Positions 1-6,692 are shown, counted from the first letter of the stretch. The stretch is 8,439 bases of DNA from Anaerolineae bacterium (GCA_016934645.1 JAFGSL010000522.1:1-8439); one strand, 5' to 3'. The notes: a model not told the origin generated them from the letters alone. Numbers and translations: made by a program.

Positions 1-33
1 TAAAAATATAACTTCCCGTATTTCACGCTCGAA

Positions 34-49
34 GCCCCGTCCCCGGGGC
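34..49 (+). terminator. GC-rich hairpin, possible terminator of an upstream gene
   Basis: GCCCCG (34-39), loop TCCC, CGGGGC (44-49) form a perfect 6-bp stem. A second small GCGC/GCGC stem follows at 48-58, and a T-rich stretch is seen only at 67-76. Because the T-run does not directly follow the stem, this is a weak terminator candidate. The upstream gene is outside the window. Confidence 0.3.
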
Positions 50-112
50 GCTCTGCGCGGGAACTTATTCTTTTACAGACCCTAAGAGGCTGCTTCGGCG
101 TCCGAGTTCTAT

Positions 113-141
113 TTGCCAGGCAATTCCGGGCACTGTATAGT
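113..141 (+). promoter_or_regulatory. Sigma70-type promoter P1 for the transporter operon
   Basis: TTGCCA (113-118) and TATAGT (136-141) each match the consensus at 5 of 6 positions and are separated by the optimal 17 bases. Transcription would start near 148, giving a leader of about 325 nucleotides before the binding-protein gene. The -35 hexamer is embedded in a perfect 11-bp palindrome, TTGCCAGGCAA (113-123), which could be an operator half or full site. Confidence 0.5.
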
Positions 142-154
142 ATTGGCATCTTGT

Positions 155-198
155 GAAGGTGTGCGAACCTTCGGTTCGCCTAAACCTTTGCAAGGGTT
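155..198 (+). promoter_or_regulatory. Leader hairpin with mutually exclusive pairings
   Basis: GCGAACC (163-169) pairs with GGTTCGC (173-179) around a TTC loop, and outer AAGGT (156-160) can pair with ACCTT (184-188). Alternatively GAAGGT (155-160) pairs with ACCTTC (167-172), and CCTT (185-188) with AAGG (192-195). These folds exclude one another. If P1 is used, this element lies at the extreme 5' end of the mRNA, where it could stabilise the transcript or act as a switch. Confidence 0.4.
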
Positions 199-210
199 CC
201 AGATCCTAAT

Positions 211-248
211 CGTTCTCAATTTTGCCGATTTGCAGTTGTGAGAGAACG
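211..248. repeat. Inverted repeat, candidate operator at P2
   Basis: CGTTCTC (211-217) and GAGAACG (242-248) are perfect 7-bp inverted arms with centres 31 bp apart, close to three helical turns. The right arm falls between the -35-like and -10 elements of the second promoter, where a bound repressor would block polymerase. The spacing also allows an RNA stem if the region is transcribed from P1. Confidence 0.35.
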
Positions 249-256
249 CTTATAAT
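229..256 (+). promoter_or_regulatory. Second candidate promoter P2
   Basis: A perfect TATAAT lies at 251-256. Upstream are TTTGCA (229-234, 16-base spacer) or TTGCAG (230-235, 15-base spacer). The -10 is excellent; the -35 and spacing are only fair. A start near 263 would give a leader of roughly 210 nucleotides. Confidence 0.4.
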
Positions 257-322
257 AAAACTATGGATTCAATGCACCTGTGTTATCCTTGTCTTCATTG
301 GGATGTGAGCTTTCAGGAGGGG

Positions 323-371
323 CCTTCCTACTGTATCGTTGGGATGCAGTAGCGGCTATATCACAGGAAGG
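323..371 (+). promoter_or_regulatory. Stem-loop in the 5' leader of the binding-protein gene
   Basis: CTACTGTATC (328-337) pairs with GATGCAGTAG (343-352), a 10-bp stem with one G-U pair and a five-base loop. An outer stem of CCTTC (323-327) with GAAGG (367-371) can close it. The 3' outer strand overlaps an SD-like AAGGAGG (368-374) that is not followed by any start codon at usable distance. The function is unknown; it may be mRNA stabilisation or regulation. Confidence 0.4.
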
Positions 372-473
372 AGGACAAACTACAAATAAGAAAACAAAAT
401 TCCGGTACTCATTTACCCCCGTATCGTATCAATATGTCTTCAGTCTATTACTATTCTTTAAGGAGGAAGAACG

Positions 474-2315
474 ATGAAGAAGATTACACGTCGGCAGTTC
501 TTGCAGGTTTCGGCTATAGCCGGAGCGAGCGCTGTCCTGGCTGCCTGCGGCAAGCCTACCCCGGAGCCTACAGCGGCGCCAACCGTTGAAAAGACCGAGG
601 AACCCGTAGTTGTACAACCGACCGCAGTACCTGTAGCGGAGCAAAAGTGGCCTCGCGAGGATGTGACGCGCGAGCGCACGTTGATCTACGCGTTCGGTGC
701 AGTAGAGCTGGCGGGTGTCGGCATCGGCAATATGTATGCCAATAACTGGCACCAGATGGCCGGTTCGGCGATGCTCGAGTTCCCCTTCTACTACAGCGCG
801 CTCAACAACAAGACCTACCCCTGGATTGCCGAGAGCTGGGAGTACAACGACGATTACACCGAGATGACGCTGTATCTGCGCAAGGGCGTCAAGTGGGCGG
901 ATGGTGAAGACCTCAACGCCGCTGACGTTGCCTTTACATACAGCAGCTTGAAGGCCGCCGCTCCCGATTACGAGAACTCCAGCTTTGTGGCCCAGTACGT
1001 GGACTCGGTCGAGGCCGTCGACGACTACACCGTCAAGTTCACGTTGATGGAACCGAACCCCCGCTGGCACTTCACCGGCTGCACCGGTCGCTTCGACCGC
1101 GGCATCATCCTTGTCCCGGAGCACATCTTCTCGACGGTCGAGGGTGACTGGCGCGAGTTTGCATTCTTCGATCTGGATAAGAAGTGGCCCGTTTATTCAG
1201 GGCCCTATGCGGTCAGCCGTTTCGACGTCCAGGTCAAGCACATGGATCTGCGCTACGAGTGGTGGGCTGCTGACTTAGGCCTGGCCGATATGCCGAGTGT
1301 TGAGCGCATCGTGCAGTTTGGTTGGACCAATGACGAGGTCGGTGGTCAGATGTTGATCAACGACGAGGTGGATGTGACGCTTGACTTGCGCCCTGCCACC
1401 ATCGAGGCGATCCTGGCCCAGGCTTCAGATCATATCACGACCCATACCTTCGGCGAGAAGCCCTACGGTTACATGGACTGGTGGCCCACCTCGCTGTTCT
1501 TCAACACCCTCGAAGAGCCGTACGACAACAAGGACGTCCGCTGGGCGTTCGCTTACGCCATCGATCACCAGCAGGTGATGGATGTGGGCTATGGCGGCGC
1601 GGGTGTCAAGACCAATCTCCCGTTCCCGGGGTACCCCGGACTGACTAAGTATCGGGACAACTCCACAGCGGAAGTGAGGGAGATGGCCGACGCTGTCTTT
1701 ACCCGCGATGTCGCCAAGGTCGAGGAGCGGATGAAGTCCGCTGGCTTTGAGAAGAATGACGATGGCTTCTTCGCCAAGGACGGCGAGGTCTTCCAGCCCG
1801 AAATCCTGACCGTCGATATCTACGCCGATATCGGCCCCGTGATCGTGGAGCAGTTGCGACAGGCCGGTTTCGACGCTCAACAGATCAACCCCCCCGACGC
1901 CTGGACGATCATGGGAGACGGGAATTCGAAGACGTTCTTCCGTGGCCATGGTGGCAGTGTGAAGGATCCCTGGATCACGCTGGACATGTACACTGAGAAG
2001 AACTCCGTGCCCACCGGGACGAATGTCGTCAATGAAAGCTGGACGCGATGGTGGGACCCGGATTACGAGGTCGCCGTCAAAGAGATGGCCCGCACGTCGC
2101 CCGACGACGAAGCCAAGATGCAGGAGCTGTTCGACAAGTGTATGCAGATCTGGTACACGAACCTGCCGGAGGTTCCGATCTCCGAGTGGTTCCACCGGTT
2201 GGCGATGAACACGACCTACTGGACCGGCTGGCCCAATAAGGACGACGCTTATAACACAGCGCCGTGGCACTATTGCTTCGTGATCACTCTTTCCCGCCTG
2301 AAGGCCGTGAAGTAG
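474..2315 (+). CDS. Family 5 extracellular solute-binding lipoprotein of an Opp/Dpp-type ABC importer
   Basis: This 613-residue protein captures the substrate outside the membrane and delivers it to the permeases encoded downstream. The N-terminus reads [10 protein letters not shown], a twin-arginine motif (R6, R7), followed by a hydrophobic stretch and the lipobox LAAC with C25 as the lipidation site, so export is probably by Tat with membrane anchoring. Residues 27-57 are a Pro/Thr/Glu/Val-rich linker. The body matches SBP_bac_5: the early [20 protein letters not shown] segment, then [20 protein letters not shown] and AYAIDH in the middle, and YWTGWP near the C-terminus. Length fits the family. 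The start is fixed by TAAGGAGG at 459-466, seven bases upstream. The YWTGWP ending resembles the branch that includes thermophile oligosaccharide binders, but peptide or another ligand cannot be excluded. Family assignment is firm; substrate is unknown. Confidence 0.95.
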   Translation: MKKITRRQFLQVSAIAGASAVLAACGKPTPEPTAAPTVEKTEEPVVVQPTAVPVAEQKWPREDVTRERTLIYAFGAVELAGVGIGNMYANNWHQMAGSAMLEFPFYYSALNNKTYPWIAESWEYNDDYTEMTLYLRKGVKWADGEDLNAADVAFTYSSLKAAAPDYENSSFVAQYVDSVEAVDDYTVKFTLMEPNPRWHFTGCTGRFDRGIILVPEHIFSTVEGDWREFAFFDLDKKWPVYSGPYAVSRFDVQVKHMDLRYEWWAADLGLADMPSVERIVQFGWTNDEVGGQMLINDEVDVTLDLRPATIEAILAQASDHITTHTFGEKPYGYMDWWPTSLFFNTLEEPYDNKDVRWAFAYAIDHQQVMDVGYGGAGVKTNLPFPGYPGLTKYRDNSTAEVREMADAVFTRDVAKVEERMKSAGFEKNDDGFFAKDGEVFQPEILTVDIYADIGPVIVEQLRQAGFDAQQINPPDAWTIMGDGNSKTFFRGHGGSVKDPWITLDMYTEKNSVPTGTNVVNESWTRWWDPDYEVAVKEMARTSPDDEAKMQELFDKCMQIWYTNLPEVPISEWFHRLAMNTTYWTGWPNKDDAYNTAPWHYCFVITLSRLKAVK

Positions 2316-2328
2316 TCTTTTGTAAGCG

Positions 2329-2359
2329 CGCGAGGGGGCTGCACTATAGCCCCCTCGCG
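2329..2359 (+). terminator. Strong hairpin just after the binding-protein gene (attenuator or mRNA stabiliser)
   Basis: CGCGAGGGGGCT (2329-2340) and AGCCCCCTCGCG (2348-2359) form a perfect 12-bp GC-rich stem with a seven-base loop, 13 bases after the stop codon. The following TCTTCCCT is only moderately T-rich, so termination is likely partial. Such intercistronic hairpins commonly protect the upstream message and reduce read-through, allowing binding protein to exceed permease. Confidence 0.6.
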
Positions 2360-2535
2360 TCTTCCCTAGGGCTGCGGAGACCTGGAGAGGCTAGTGAACT
2401 ATCTACTGGACCTGAACATGAAAAACTAGAGCTATTCCGGTGCTTTATAGGCGTAGAAAGTTTAGCAAATTACGGTCGAGTCAGTAGTATACTAGTCGGT
2501 AGATAAGAGCTGGTACAAAGTCGCTGTCTTCTCCA

Positions 2536-2565
2536 GGTCACCGAGGTCGGCTGACCCCGCTGACC
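2536..2565. repeat. 30-bp imperfect palindrome with TGACC repeats, candidate operator or hairpin
   Basis: GGTCA (2536), GGTC (2545), TGACC (2552) and TGACC (2561) are arranged symmetrically, each same-orientation pair 9 bp apart. As RNA it folds into a stem of 5, 2 and 4 pairs separated by C-C and A-C mismatches with a GGCT loop. It lies 60 bp upstream of the permease start. It could be a DNA-binding site for a dimeric regulator or a second processing/attenuation hairpin. Confidence 0.4.
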
Positions 2566-2625
2566 GTTTCTCACGGATATAGTCTGTGGGTAAGGTGTAA
2601 TTTTAGACACTATTGGAGGTATCTG

Positions 2626-3639
2626 ATGCGCATACCACTCAGTTACGTGCTCAAAAGAATAGGCTTTCTCATCGCGGTGCTTTTTACTGCAGCGACAATC
2701 AATTTTATTATTCCGAAGCTGGCGCCGCGTGATCCTGTTCAAGAACTGATCAACCAGAAGATTGCGAGCGGTGGGCTTACGTCCGAGGGAGCCGCGGAGT
2801 TTCGGGATTCTCTCAGGAAGCTTTACGGTCTTGACAAGCCGTTATGGCAGCAGTATGTGACCTACATCTGGAATACCATGCGATTCGATCTGGGCTACTC
2901 CATCACTAACTATCCCGTAAGGGTCGATTTCATCATCGGCCAGACGGTCTTTTGGACCTTGGGCTTTGTCGGCACCTCGACGATTCTCGCGTTTATAATC
3001 GGCACGGTCGTTGGCGCTATGGTGGGCTGGTCGAAGACGTCGAAGTGGTTTTCGTGGCTCATGCCACCACTGGCATCGTTTTCGGCTGTCCCGGCTTTCA
3101 TCATCGCGCTGGTGCTCATTTATTTCCTGGCTTTCAAGCTCAAGGCGTTCCCGCTGCGCGGCGGCTACTCCCCGACGATAGAAAAGGACTGGGCGAGTAC
3201 AGATTTCTTGCTCGACGTGGCCCATCACGCGCTTTTGCCGGGCTTGTCCATGCTGCTGGTCTCCGTCGGCGGCTGGTCACTGGGGATGCGCGCGATGATG
3301 GTGACGGTGGAGGGCCAAGACTTCATCACCTTTGCCGAGGCAAAAGGGTTGAAGGGCAGTCGCATCTTTTTCCGCTACGCGCTGCGCAACACGTTGCTGC
3401 CCCAGGTCACGGCGCTGGCAATGCAACTGGGCCTTATCGTGTCTGGCGCCACGCTGGTGGAAACTATGTTCGCCTATCCTGGCATTGGCAACCGCCTGGG
3501 GGCCGCCATCGCCGCCCTCGATTATCCGGTGATCTACGGCATCGTGTTCTTTATGGTGGTCGGGATTGCCGTGGCTACCCTTCTCGTGGATCTGCTTTAT
3601 CCATTCCTTGATCCGCGCATCTCGTACTCAGGAGGCTAA
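2626..3639 (+). CDS. ABC transporter permease, DppB/OppB-like
   Basis: This 337-residue inner-membrane protein is one half of the import channel. The first membrane segment (about residues 9-31) is followed by the conserved APRDPVQELI stretch and a long periplasmic loop with LYGLDKPLWQQY and FDLGYS, all typical of DppB/OppB proteins. Further membrane segments lie near 106-134, 143-170, 201-222, 261-281 and 301-326. The cytoplasmic EAA loop that docks on an ATPase is at 237-253 (AEAKGLKGSRIFFRYAL), and the C-terminus ends in LLYPFLDPRISY, also family-typical. GGAGG at 2615-2619, six bases from the ATG, supports the start. The gene is followed after three bases by its partner permease. Length is normal. 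Family assignment is firm; the ligand is not deducible from the permease. Confidence 0.95.
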   Translation: MRIPLSYVLKRIGFLIAVLFTAATINFIIPKLAPRDPVQELINQKIASGGLTSEGAAEFRDSLRKLYGLDKPLWQQYVTYIWNTMRFDLGYSITNYPVRVDFIIGQTVFWTLGFVGTSTILAFIIGTVVGAMVGWSKTSKWFSWLMPPLASFSAVPAFIIALVLIYFLAFKLKAFPLRGGYSPTIEKDWASTDFLLDVAHHALLPGLSMLLVSVGGWSLGMRAMMVTVEGQDFITFAEAKGLKGSRIFFRYALRNTLLPQVTALAMQLGLIVSGATLVETMFAYPGIGNRLGAAIAALDYPVIYGIVFFMVVGIAVATLLVDLLYPFLDPRISYSGG

Positions 3640-3642
3640 ACG

Positions 3643-4515
3643 ATGCAGAGAGGTCAAGGTTTCAGAGGTTTCCTCAATTACATTCGCCGTAACCCGGCCT
3701 TCGGCGGCGGGCTGGCGTTGCTCCTGGTGCTGTTGCTCTTTTCGACGGTGGCCGGATTCTTCGTCCCCAAAGAGGGGGCCTACCCGTTGGCCGTGATGCC
3801 CAAGCAAGCGCCCTCTGCGGAGTATCCCTTTGGCACGGATTCCGTGGGGCGCGACCTGCTTCCCGCACTGATCTACGGCACGCGGATGACGCTCTCGATC
3901 GGTATGATCGCCGGTTGCATCGGTCTGGGCGTCGGAACTGTGTTGGGTTTTATGACGGGCTACTTTGGTGGTCTCTTCGACACGATCATCAAATTCTTCG
4001 TGGACGTGCTGATGACGATCCCGTCCTTCCTCCTGTTGATTACCATTGCTGCATCGCTGCCCCATCCTGAGGATATGGGTGTCATCCAAATGTCCTTGGT
4101 CCTCTCGATCGTTGCCTGGGTGCAACCAACGCGGGCGATTCGGGCGCAGGTGCTGAGCATGCGCGAGCGCGCCTTTGTGATGATGGCCAAGCTGTCAGGC
4201 ATGAGTGGTATGGAGATCATTATCAAGGAACTGATGCCTAACTTGATGCCGTATCTCGCCATCAGCCTGGCGGGTGCGGTCAATGGCGGCGTCCTTGGAT
4301 CGTTGGGACTGCAGACATTGGGCATTGGTAACCTGCGGGAACCGTCGTTGGGGATGACGATCTACTGGTTGCGGTACTATAATGCCTTCTTGCAGGGCTA
4401 CTGGTGGTGGATCATCGAACCAGTGATCGTAATCGCTGCGATCTTTATCGCGTTTTTGCTTCTCTCCATCGGGTTGGATGAGTTTGCGAACCCCAGAACT
4501 CGGAGGACCGTATGA
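3643..4515 (+). CDS. ABC transporter permease, DppC/OppC-like
   Basis: This 290-residue protein is the second half of the channel. It begins with a short basic cytoplasmic segment and a membrane helix (about 21-40), then the DppC hallmark YPFGTDSVGRDLL at 61-73. Further helices lie near 82-107, 117-138, 147-163, 203-222 and 255-277. The EAA loop is at about 176-203 (AFVMMAKLSGMSGMEII with PNLMPY). The ATG lies seven bases after AGGAGG (3630-3635), inside the end of the previous gene, and the stop overlaps the next start in an ATGA, pointing to translational coupling. An aromatic patch YWWW (253-256) precedes the last helix. Length and topology fit the BPD_transp_1 family of this importer class. 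Function is firm at family level. Confidence 0.95.
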   Translation: MQRGQGFRGFLNYIRRNPAFGGGLALLLVLLLFSTVAGFFVPKEGAYPLAVMPKQAPSAEYPFGTDSVGRDLLPALIYGTRMTLSIGMIAGCIGLGVGTVLGFMTGYFGGLFDTIIKFFVDVLMTIPSFLLLITIAASLPHPEDMGVIQMSLVLSIVAWVQPTRAIRAQVLSMRERAFVMMAKLSGMSGMEIIIKELMPNLMPYLAISLAGAVNGGVLGSLGLQTLGIGNLREPSLGMTIYWLRYYNAFLQGYWWWIIEPVIVIAAIFIAFLLLSIGLDEFANPRTRRTV

Positions 4516-5474
4516 GCGAGCCAGTGCTGCAAATTAGAAATCTGAAAGTCTACTACTATGTTGAGGCTGGGGCTGTTAAAGCGGTCGATGATGTTAGTTT
4601 CGACTTGGACTTTGGTGTGAAGATGGGACTCGTAGGAGAGTCCGGTTCGGGCAAGTCGACGATGGCGCTGGCCTTGATGCGGATGATCAAACCCCCCGGC
4701 AAGATTGAGGAAGGGCAGATGATCTTGGATGGCACGGACCTCGTCAGCCTTTCTGAAGAGAGGATGCGCCAGACTCGACTGCGTAAGTTGGCGATGATCC
4801 CGCAGGGCGCGATGAATGCGCTCAATCCGGTGATGCGCATCGACAAGCAGTTGGTGGATGGCATGCTCGATCACGGTATTGTCATGTCCAAAGAGGAGCG
4901 CGAGGAACGCGTGGCCCAACTTCTGGAGATGGTGGACCTGGCACCCAAGGTTGGCAAGATGTACCCGCACGAGTTAAGCGGGGGGATGCAACAGCGCGTG
5001 ACGGTGGCGCAGTCTATCTCGATGGAGCCCGATGTCATTATCGCCGATGAGCCAACCAGCGCGTTGGATGTGGTGATTCAACGGCAGGTGATGGAGACGA
5101 TCAATCGTCTTCAGCAGAAACTCGGACTCTCCATCATTCTCATTGGCCATGATATGGGGCTGATGGCGCAAAGTGTGGACCGGCTTGCCGTGATGTACGC
5201 CGGCAGAATGATGGAGATTGGAGAGATACACGCGATGTTCCGCAATCCTCTCCACCCCTACACGCAACTTTTGATCGAGAGCTTGCCCGTCTTGGATAAC
5301 AAAGGGGTATTCAGCGGGATACCCGGAATCACACCCTCGCTGGTGAATCCACCTGAAGGTTGTGTCTTCCACACCCGCTGCCCTAAGGCTTGGGACCTCT
5401 GTCGGGAAAAGATTCCGGAGTTTGTTGAAGTTCAGTCAGGACGGTGGGTCGCCTGCCACCTTCATACAGCATAG
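4512..5474 (+). CDS. ABC transporter ATP-binding protein, DppD/OppD-like
   Basis: This 320-residue cytoplasmic ATPase is one of two non-identical subunits driving import. Seen motifs: Walker A GESGSGKST (42-50), Q-loop Q98, signature LSGGMQQR (155-162), Walker B with DEP (DVIIADEPTSALD, 174-186) and switch histidine H213. The C-terminal oligopeptide/dipeptide extension contains HPYTQLL (248-254) and four cysteines C284, C290, C297 and C315 (spacings 5, 6, 17). Related OppD/DppD proteins bind a 4Fe-4S cluster with such cysteines, so a cluster is inferred here. The start ATG overlaps the previous stop (ATGA) with GGAGG at 4502-4506. All catalytic residues are present. It should pair with the ATPase encoded immediately downstream. 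Confidence 0.95.
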   Translation: MSEPVLQIRNLKVYYYVEAGAVKAVDDVSFDLDFGVKMGLVGESGSGKSTMALALMRMIKPPGKIEEGQMILDGTDLVSLSEERMRQTRLRKLAMIPQGAMNALNPVMRIDKQLVDGMLDHGIVMSKEEREERVAQLLEMVDLAPKVGKMYPHELSGGMQQRVTVAQSISMEPDVIIADEPTSALDVVIQRQVMETINRLQQKLGLSIILIGHDMGLMAQSVDRLAVMYAGRMMEIGEIHAMFRNPLHPYTQLLIESLPVLDNKGVFSGIPGITPSLVNPPEGCVFHTRCPKAWDLCREKIPEFVEVQSGRWVACHLHTA

Positions 5475-5491
5475 GCTTGGGGAATAAGAAG

Positions 5492-6505
5492 ATGAGCACA
5501 CCATTACTTGAGTTGAGAAACGTAACCAAGATCTTTGGCAGTAAGAAAGAATACACGGTAGCTTTGGATGATATGACACTCGCCTTGGATGAGAACTTCC
5601 CCAAAATTATCGCCGTCGTTGGTGAGAGTGGTAGCGGTAAGACAACCACGGGCATGCTACTGTTGGGTTTCTATGGCCCCACGTTGGGGCAGGCTCTGTT
5701 CCGCGGCAAACCGTTGTATGAGCTTAAGGGCGCGGATCTTTTCCAATTCCGCCGGGAGGTTCAGGCCGTTTTCCAGGATCCGTTCGCTGTATACAATCCG
5801 TTCTACAGAGTCGATAATCTCTTGAGCATCCCTATCAAGAATTTCAAGCTGGCCGACTCGAAAGCTGGGGCCCGCGAGCTGATGGAAGATGCCCTCGAGC
5901 GGGTTGGTCTGCGTCCAGAGGAGACGCTGGGCCGCTATCCCCACCAACTGAGTGGCGGACAGCGACAGCGTATCGCGGTCGCCCGCGCTTTGCTCCTTAA
6001 GCCCAAGTTCTTGATCACCGACGAACCTGTTTCGATGGTCGATGCCTCGTTGCGCTCGACGATTCTCAAGAGTCTGCGCGCGATGAACCAGGAATTCGGT
6101 ATTCCGATCTTGTACATCACCCACGACCTGACAACGGCATACCATATCAGCGACTACATCATCATTCTCTATCGCGGTTCGGTGATGGAGGCCGGCGATG
6201 TGGATTCCATCATTCGCGATCCCAATCATCCCTATACGAAACTTCTGGTTTCGTCAATTCCCTGGCCTAATCCCGAACTGCCGTGGGGCGGTACTGAGGA
6301 GATGATCCAGAAGAGCCAGGTGGCCTTTAAGGCGATCACGGGCTGCAAGTTCGCGCCACGCTGTCCCTACAGGATGGATATCTGTGATACGAAGGCGCCA
6401 GAACTCTTCAGGCCGCAGAATAACCGTGTGGTCGCATGTTATCTGAACCGCGACAACGAGGTTTTGCCTCGCGAGGAACTGAGTAGCGTTTTCGCTGAGG
6501 CATAG
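5492..6505 (+). CDS. ABC transporter ATP-binding protein, DppF/OppF-like
   Basis: This 337-residue ATPase is the second subunit of the importer's motor. Motifs: Walker A GESGSGKTT (44-52), Q-loop Q95 in FQDPF, signature LSGGQRQR (153-160), Walker B FLITDEPVSMVD (173-184), and switch histidine H211. The C-terminal extension has HPYTKLL (246-252) and cysteines C285, C291, C298 and C316, with the same 5-6-17 spacing as in its partner, so a second Fe-S site is inferred. The ATG at 5492 is chosen because MSTPLLELRNVTKIF parallels the partner's start and GGGGA lies eight bases upstream. A GTG at 5444 would overlap the previous gene and add an unfamiliar 16-residue leader. DEPVSMVDASLR rather than DEPVSALD is a variant I associate with sugar-type members of this class, a tentative point. 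Confidence 0.93.
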   Translation: MSTPLLELRNVTKIFGSKKEYTVALDDMTLALDENFPKIIAVVGESGSGKTTTGMLLLGFYGPTLGQALFRGKPLYELKGADLFQFRREVQAVFQDPFAVYNPFYRVDNLLSIPIKNFKLADSKAGARELMEDALERVGLRPEETLGRYPHQLSGGQRQRIAVARALLLKPKFLITDEPVSMVDASLRSTILKSLRAMNQEFGIPILYITHDLTTAYHISDYIIILYRGSVMEAGDVDSIIRDPNHPYTKLLVSSIPWPNPELPWGGTEEMIQKSQVAFKAITGCKFAPRCPYRMDICDTKAPELFRPQNNRVVACYLNRDNEVLPREELSSVFAEA

Positions 6506-6513
6506 GCGATAAC

Positions 6514-6530
6514 CTGGCCGGCGCGGCCAG
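6514..6530 (+). other. Short hairpin after the operon
   Basis: CTGGCC (6514-6519) and GGCCAG (6525-6530) form a 6-bp stem with a five-base loop, nine bases after the last transporter stop. No T-run follows, so it is at most a 3'-end stabilising stem ahead of the stronger hairpin downstream. Confidence 0.3.
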
Positions 6531-6549
6531 AGTTAAACGCGGGTTCGAG

Positions 6550-6582
6550 GACACTGCAGGGCGCGCTGCGCCTTGCAGTGTC
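6550..6582 (+). terminator. Terminator-like hairpin ending the transporter operon
   Basis: GACACTGCAGGGCGC (6550-6564) pairs with GCGCCTTGCAGTGTC (6568-6582) over 15 pairs including one G-U, with a three-base loop, followed by TTGTCTAT. The stem is strong but the T-run is short, so it is either a factor-independent terminator of modest quality or a bidirectional stem. Its position after the last transporter gene and before a differently organised unit fits an operon end. Confidence 0.65.
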
Positions 6583-6605
6583 TTGTCTATAAAGCCTACT
6601 GGCTT

Positions 6606-6684
6606 AGGTGCGACGCACTTGGTTAACTGGCAAGGTTGAAATGTACAAAACCCTATGGGTTTAGTGCCAAAGTGCGTCGCACCT
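6606..6684. repeat. 79-base inverted repeat with palindromic arms
   Basis: AGGTGCGACGCACTT (6606-6620) is the perfect reverse complement of 6670-6684; the match extends to TTGG/CCAA if one extra A is bulged. Each arm is itself a palindrome, GTGCG(A or T)CGCAC, at 6608-6618 and 6672-6682, centres 64 bp apart. Inside is a smaller stem AAACCC-TAT-GGGTTT (6648-6662). It may be a dispersed intergenic repeat, a non-autonomous mobile element, or paired operators for the next gene; the sequence alone does not decide. Confidence 0.7.
6636..6665 (+). promoter_or_regulatory. Candidate promoter for the radical SAM genes
   Basis: TTGAAA (6636-6641, 5 of 6 matches) is followed after 18 bases by TTTAGT (6660-6665, 4 of 6). 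Both lie between the two palindromic arms of the inverted repeat. Quality is fair; no better site was seen between the preceding terminator and the gene. Confidence 0.3.
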
Positions 6685-6692
6685 GGATGTGC

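Larger units (their letters stand above)
1..473. other. Non-coding upstream region with promoters and structured leader
   Basis: No credible gene lies here. Short open frames such as the one starting with GTG at 280 lack a ribosome site and have low-complexity, unfamiliar translations. The stretch holds a GC-rich hairpin near its left end, two promoter-like sites, an inverted repeat around the second one, and two structured segments, followed by the strong ribosome site of the binding-protein gene. Its likely role is transcription and leader-mediated control of the transporter operon. It was not recognisable as any riboswitch class I know; the TPP, cobalamin, SAM, glycine and c-di-GMP conserved cores were not seen. 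Confidence 0.6.
2316..2625. other. 310-base gap between binding protein and permease genes
   Basis: No gene is supported here; the open frames in it lack ribosome sites and recognisable products. It contains two hairpins (2329-2359 and 2536-2565). A TATAGT at 2578-2583 and a TTTAGC (2461-2466) with TAGTAT (2485-2490) are only weak promoter-like matches. A separate promoter for the membrane-component genes is possible but not demonstrated. Confidence 0.5.

Noticed and set aside
191..205. GGTTCCAGATCC resembling a tRNA T-arm
   Set aside because: No acceptor, D-arm or anticodon arm could be assembled around it, and the segment is better explained by the leader hairpins.
280..477. Small + strand open frame with GTG start in the leader
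   Set aside because: It has no ribosome site and no recognisable motif, runs through the leader hairpin, and ends at the lipoprotein start; it is probably chance.
429..1124. Long minus-strand open frame opposite the lipoprotein gene
   Set aside because: It is the complement of a gene with clear family motifs and has no recognisable domain; it is a frame shadow. The same applies to the other minus-strand frames.
2264..2506. Open frame spanning the lipoprotein end and the intergenic hairpin
   Set aside because: It starts inside another gene in a different frame, crosses a 12-bp hairpin, and has no ribosome site or known motif.
5444..5491. Upstream GTG start for the second ATPase
   Set aside because: It would overlap the preceding gene by 31 bases and add 16 residues that do not resemble the family; the ATG at 5492 fits the family start.
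6606..6684. CRISPR-like or attachment-site interpretation of the inverted repeat
   Set aside because: There are only two arms in inverted orientation, with no repeat-spacer periodicity and no integrase or cas gene nearby.
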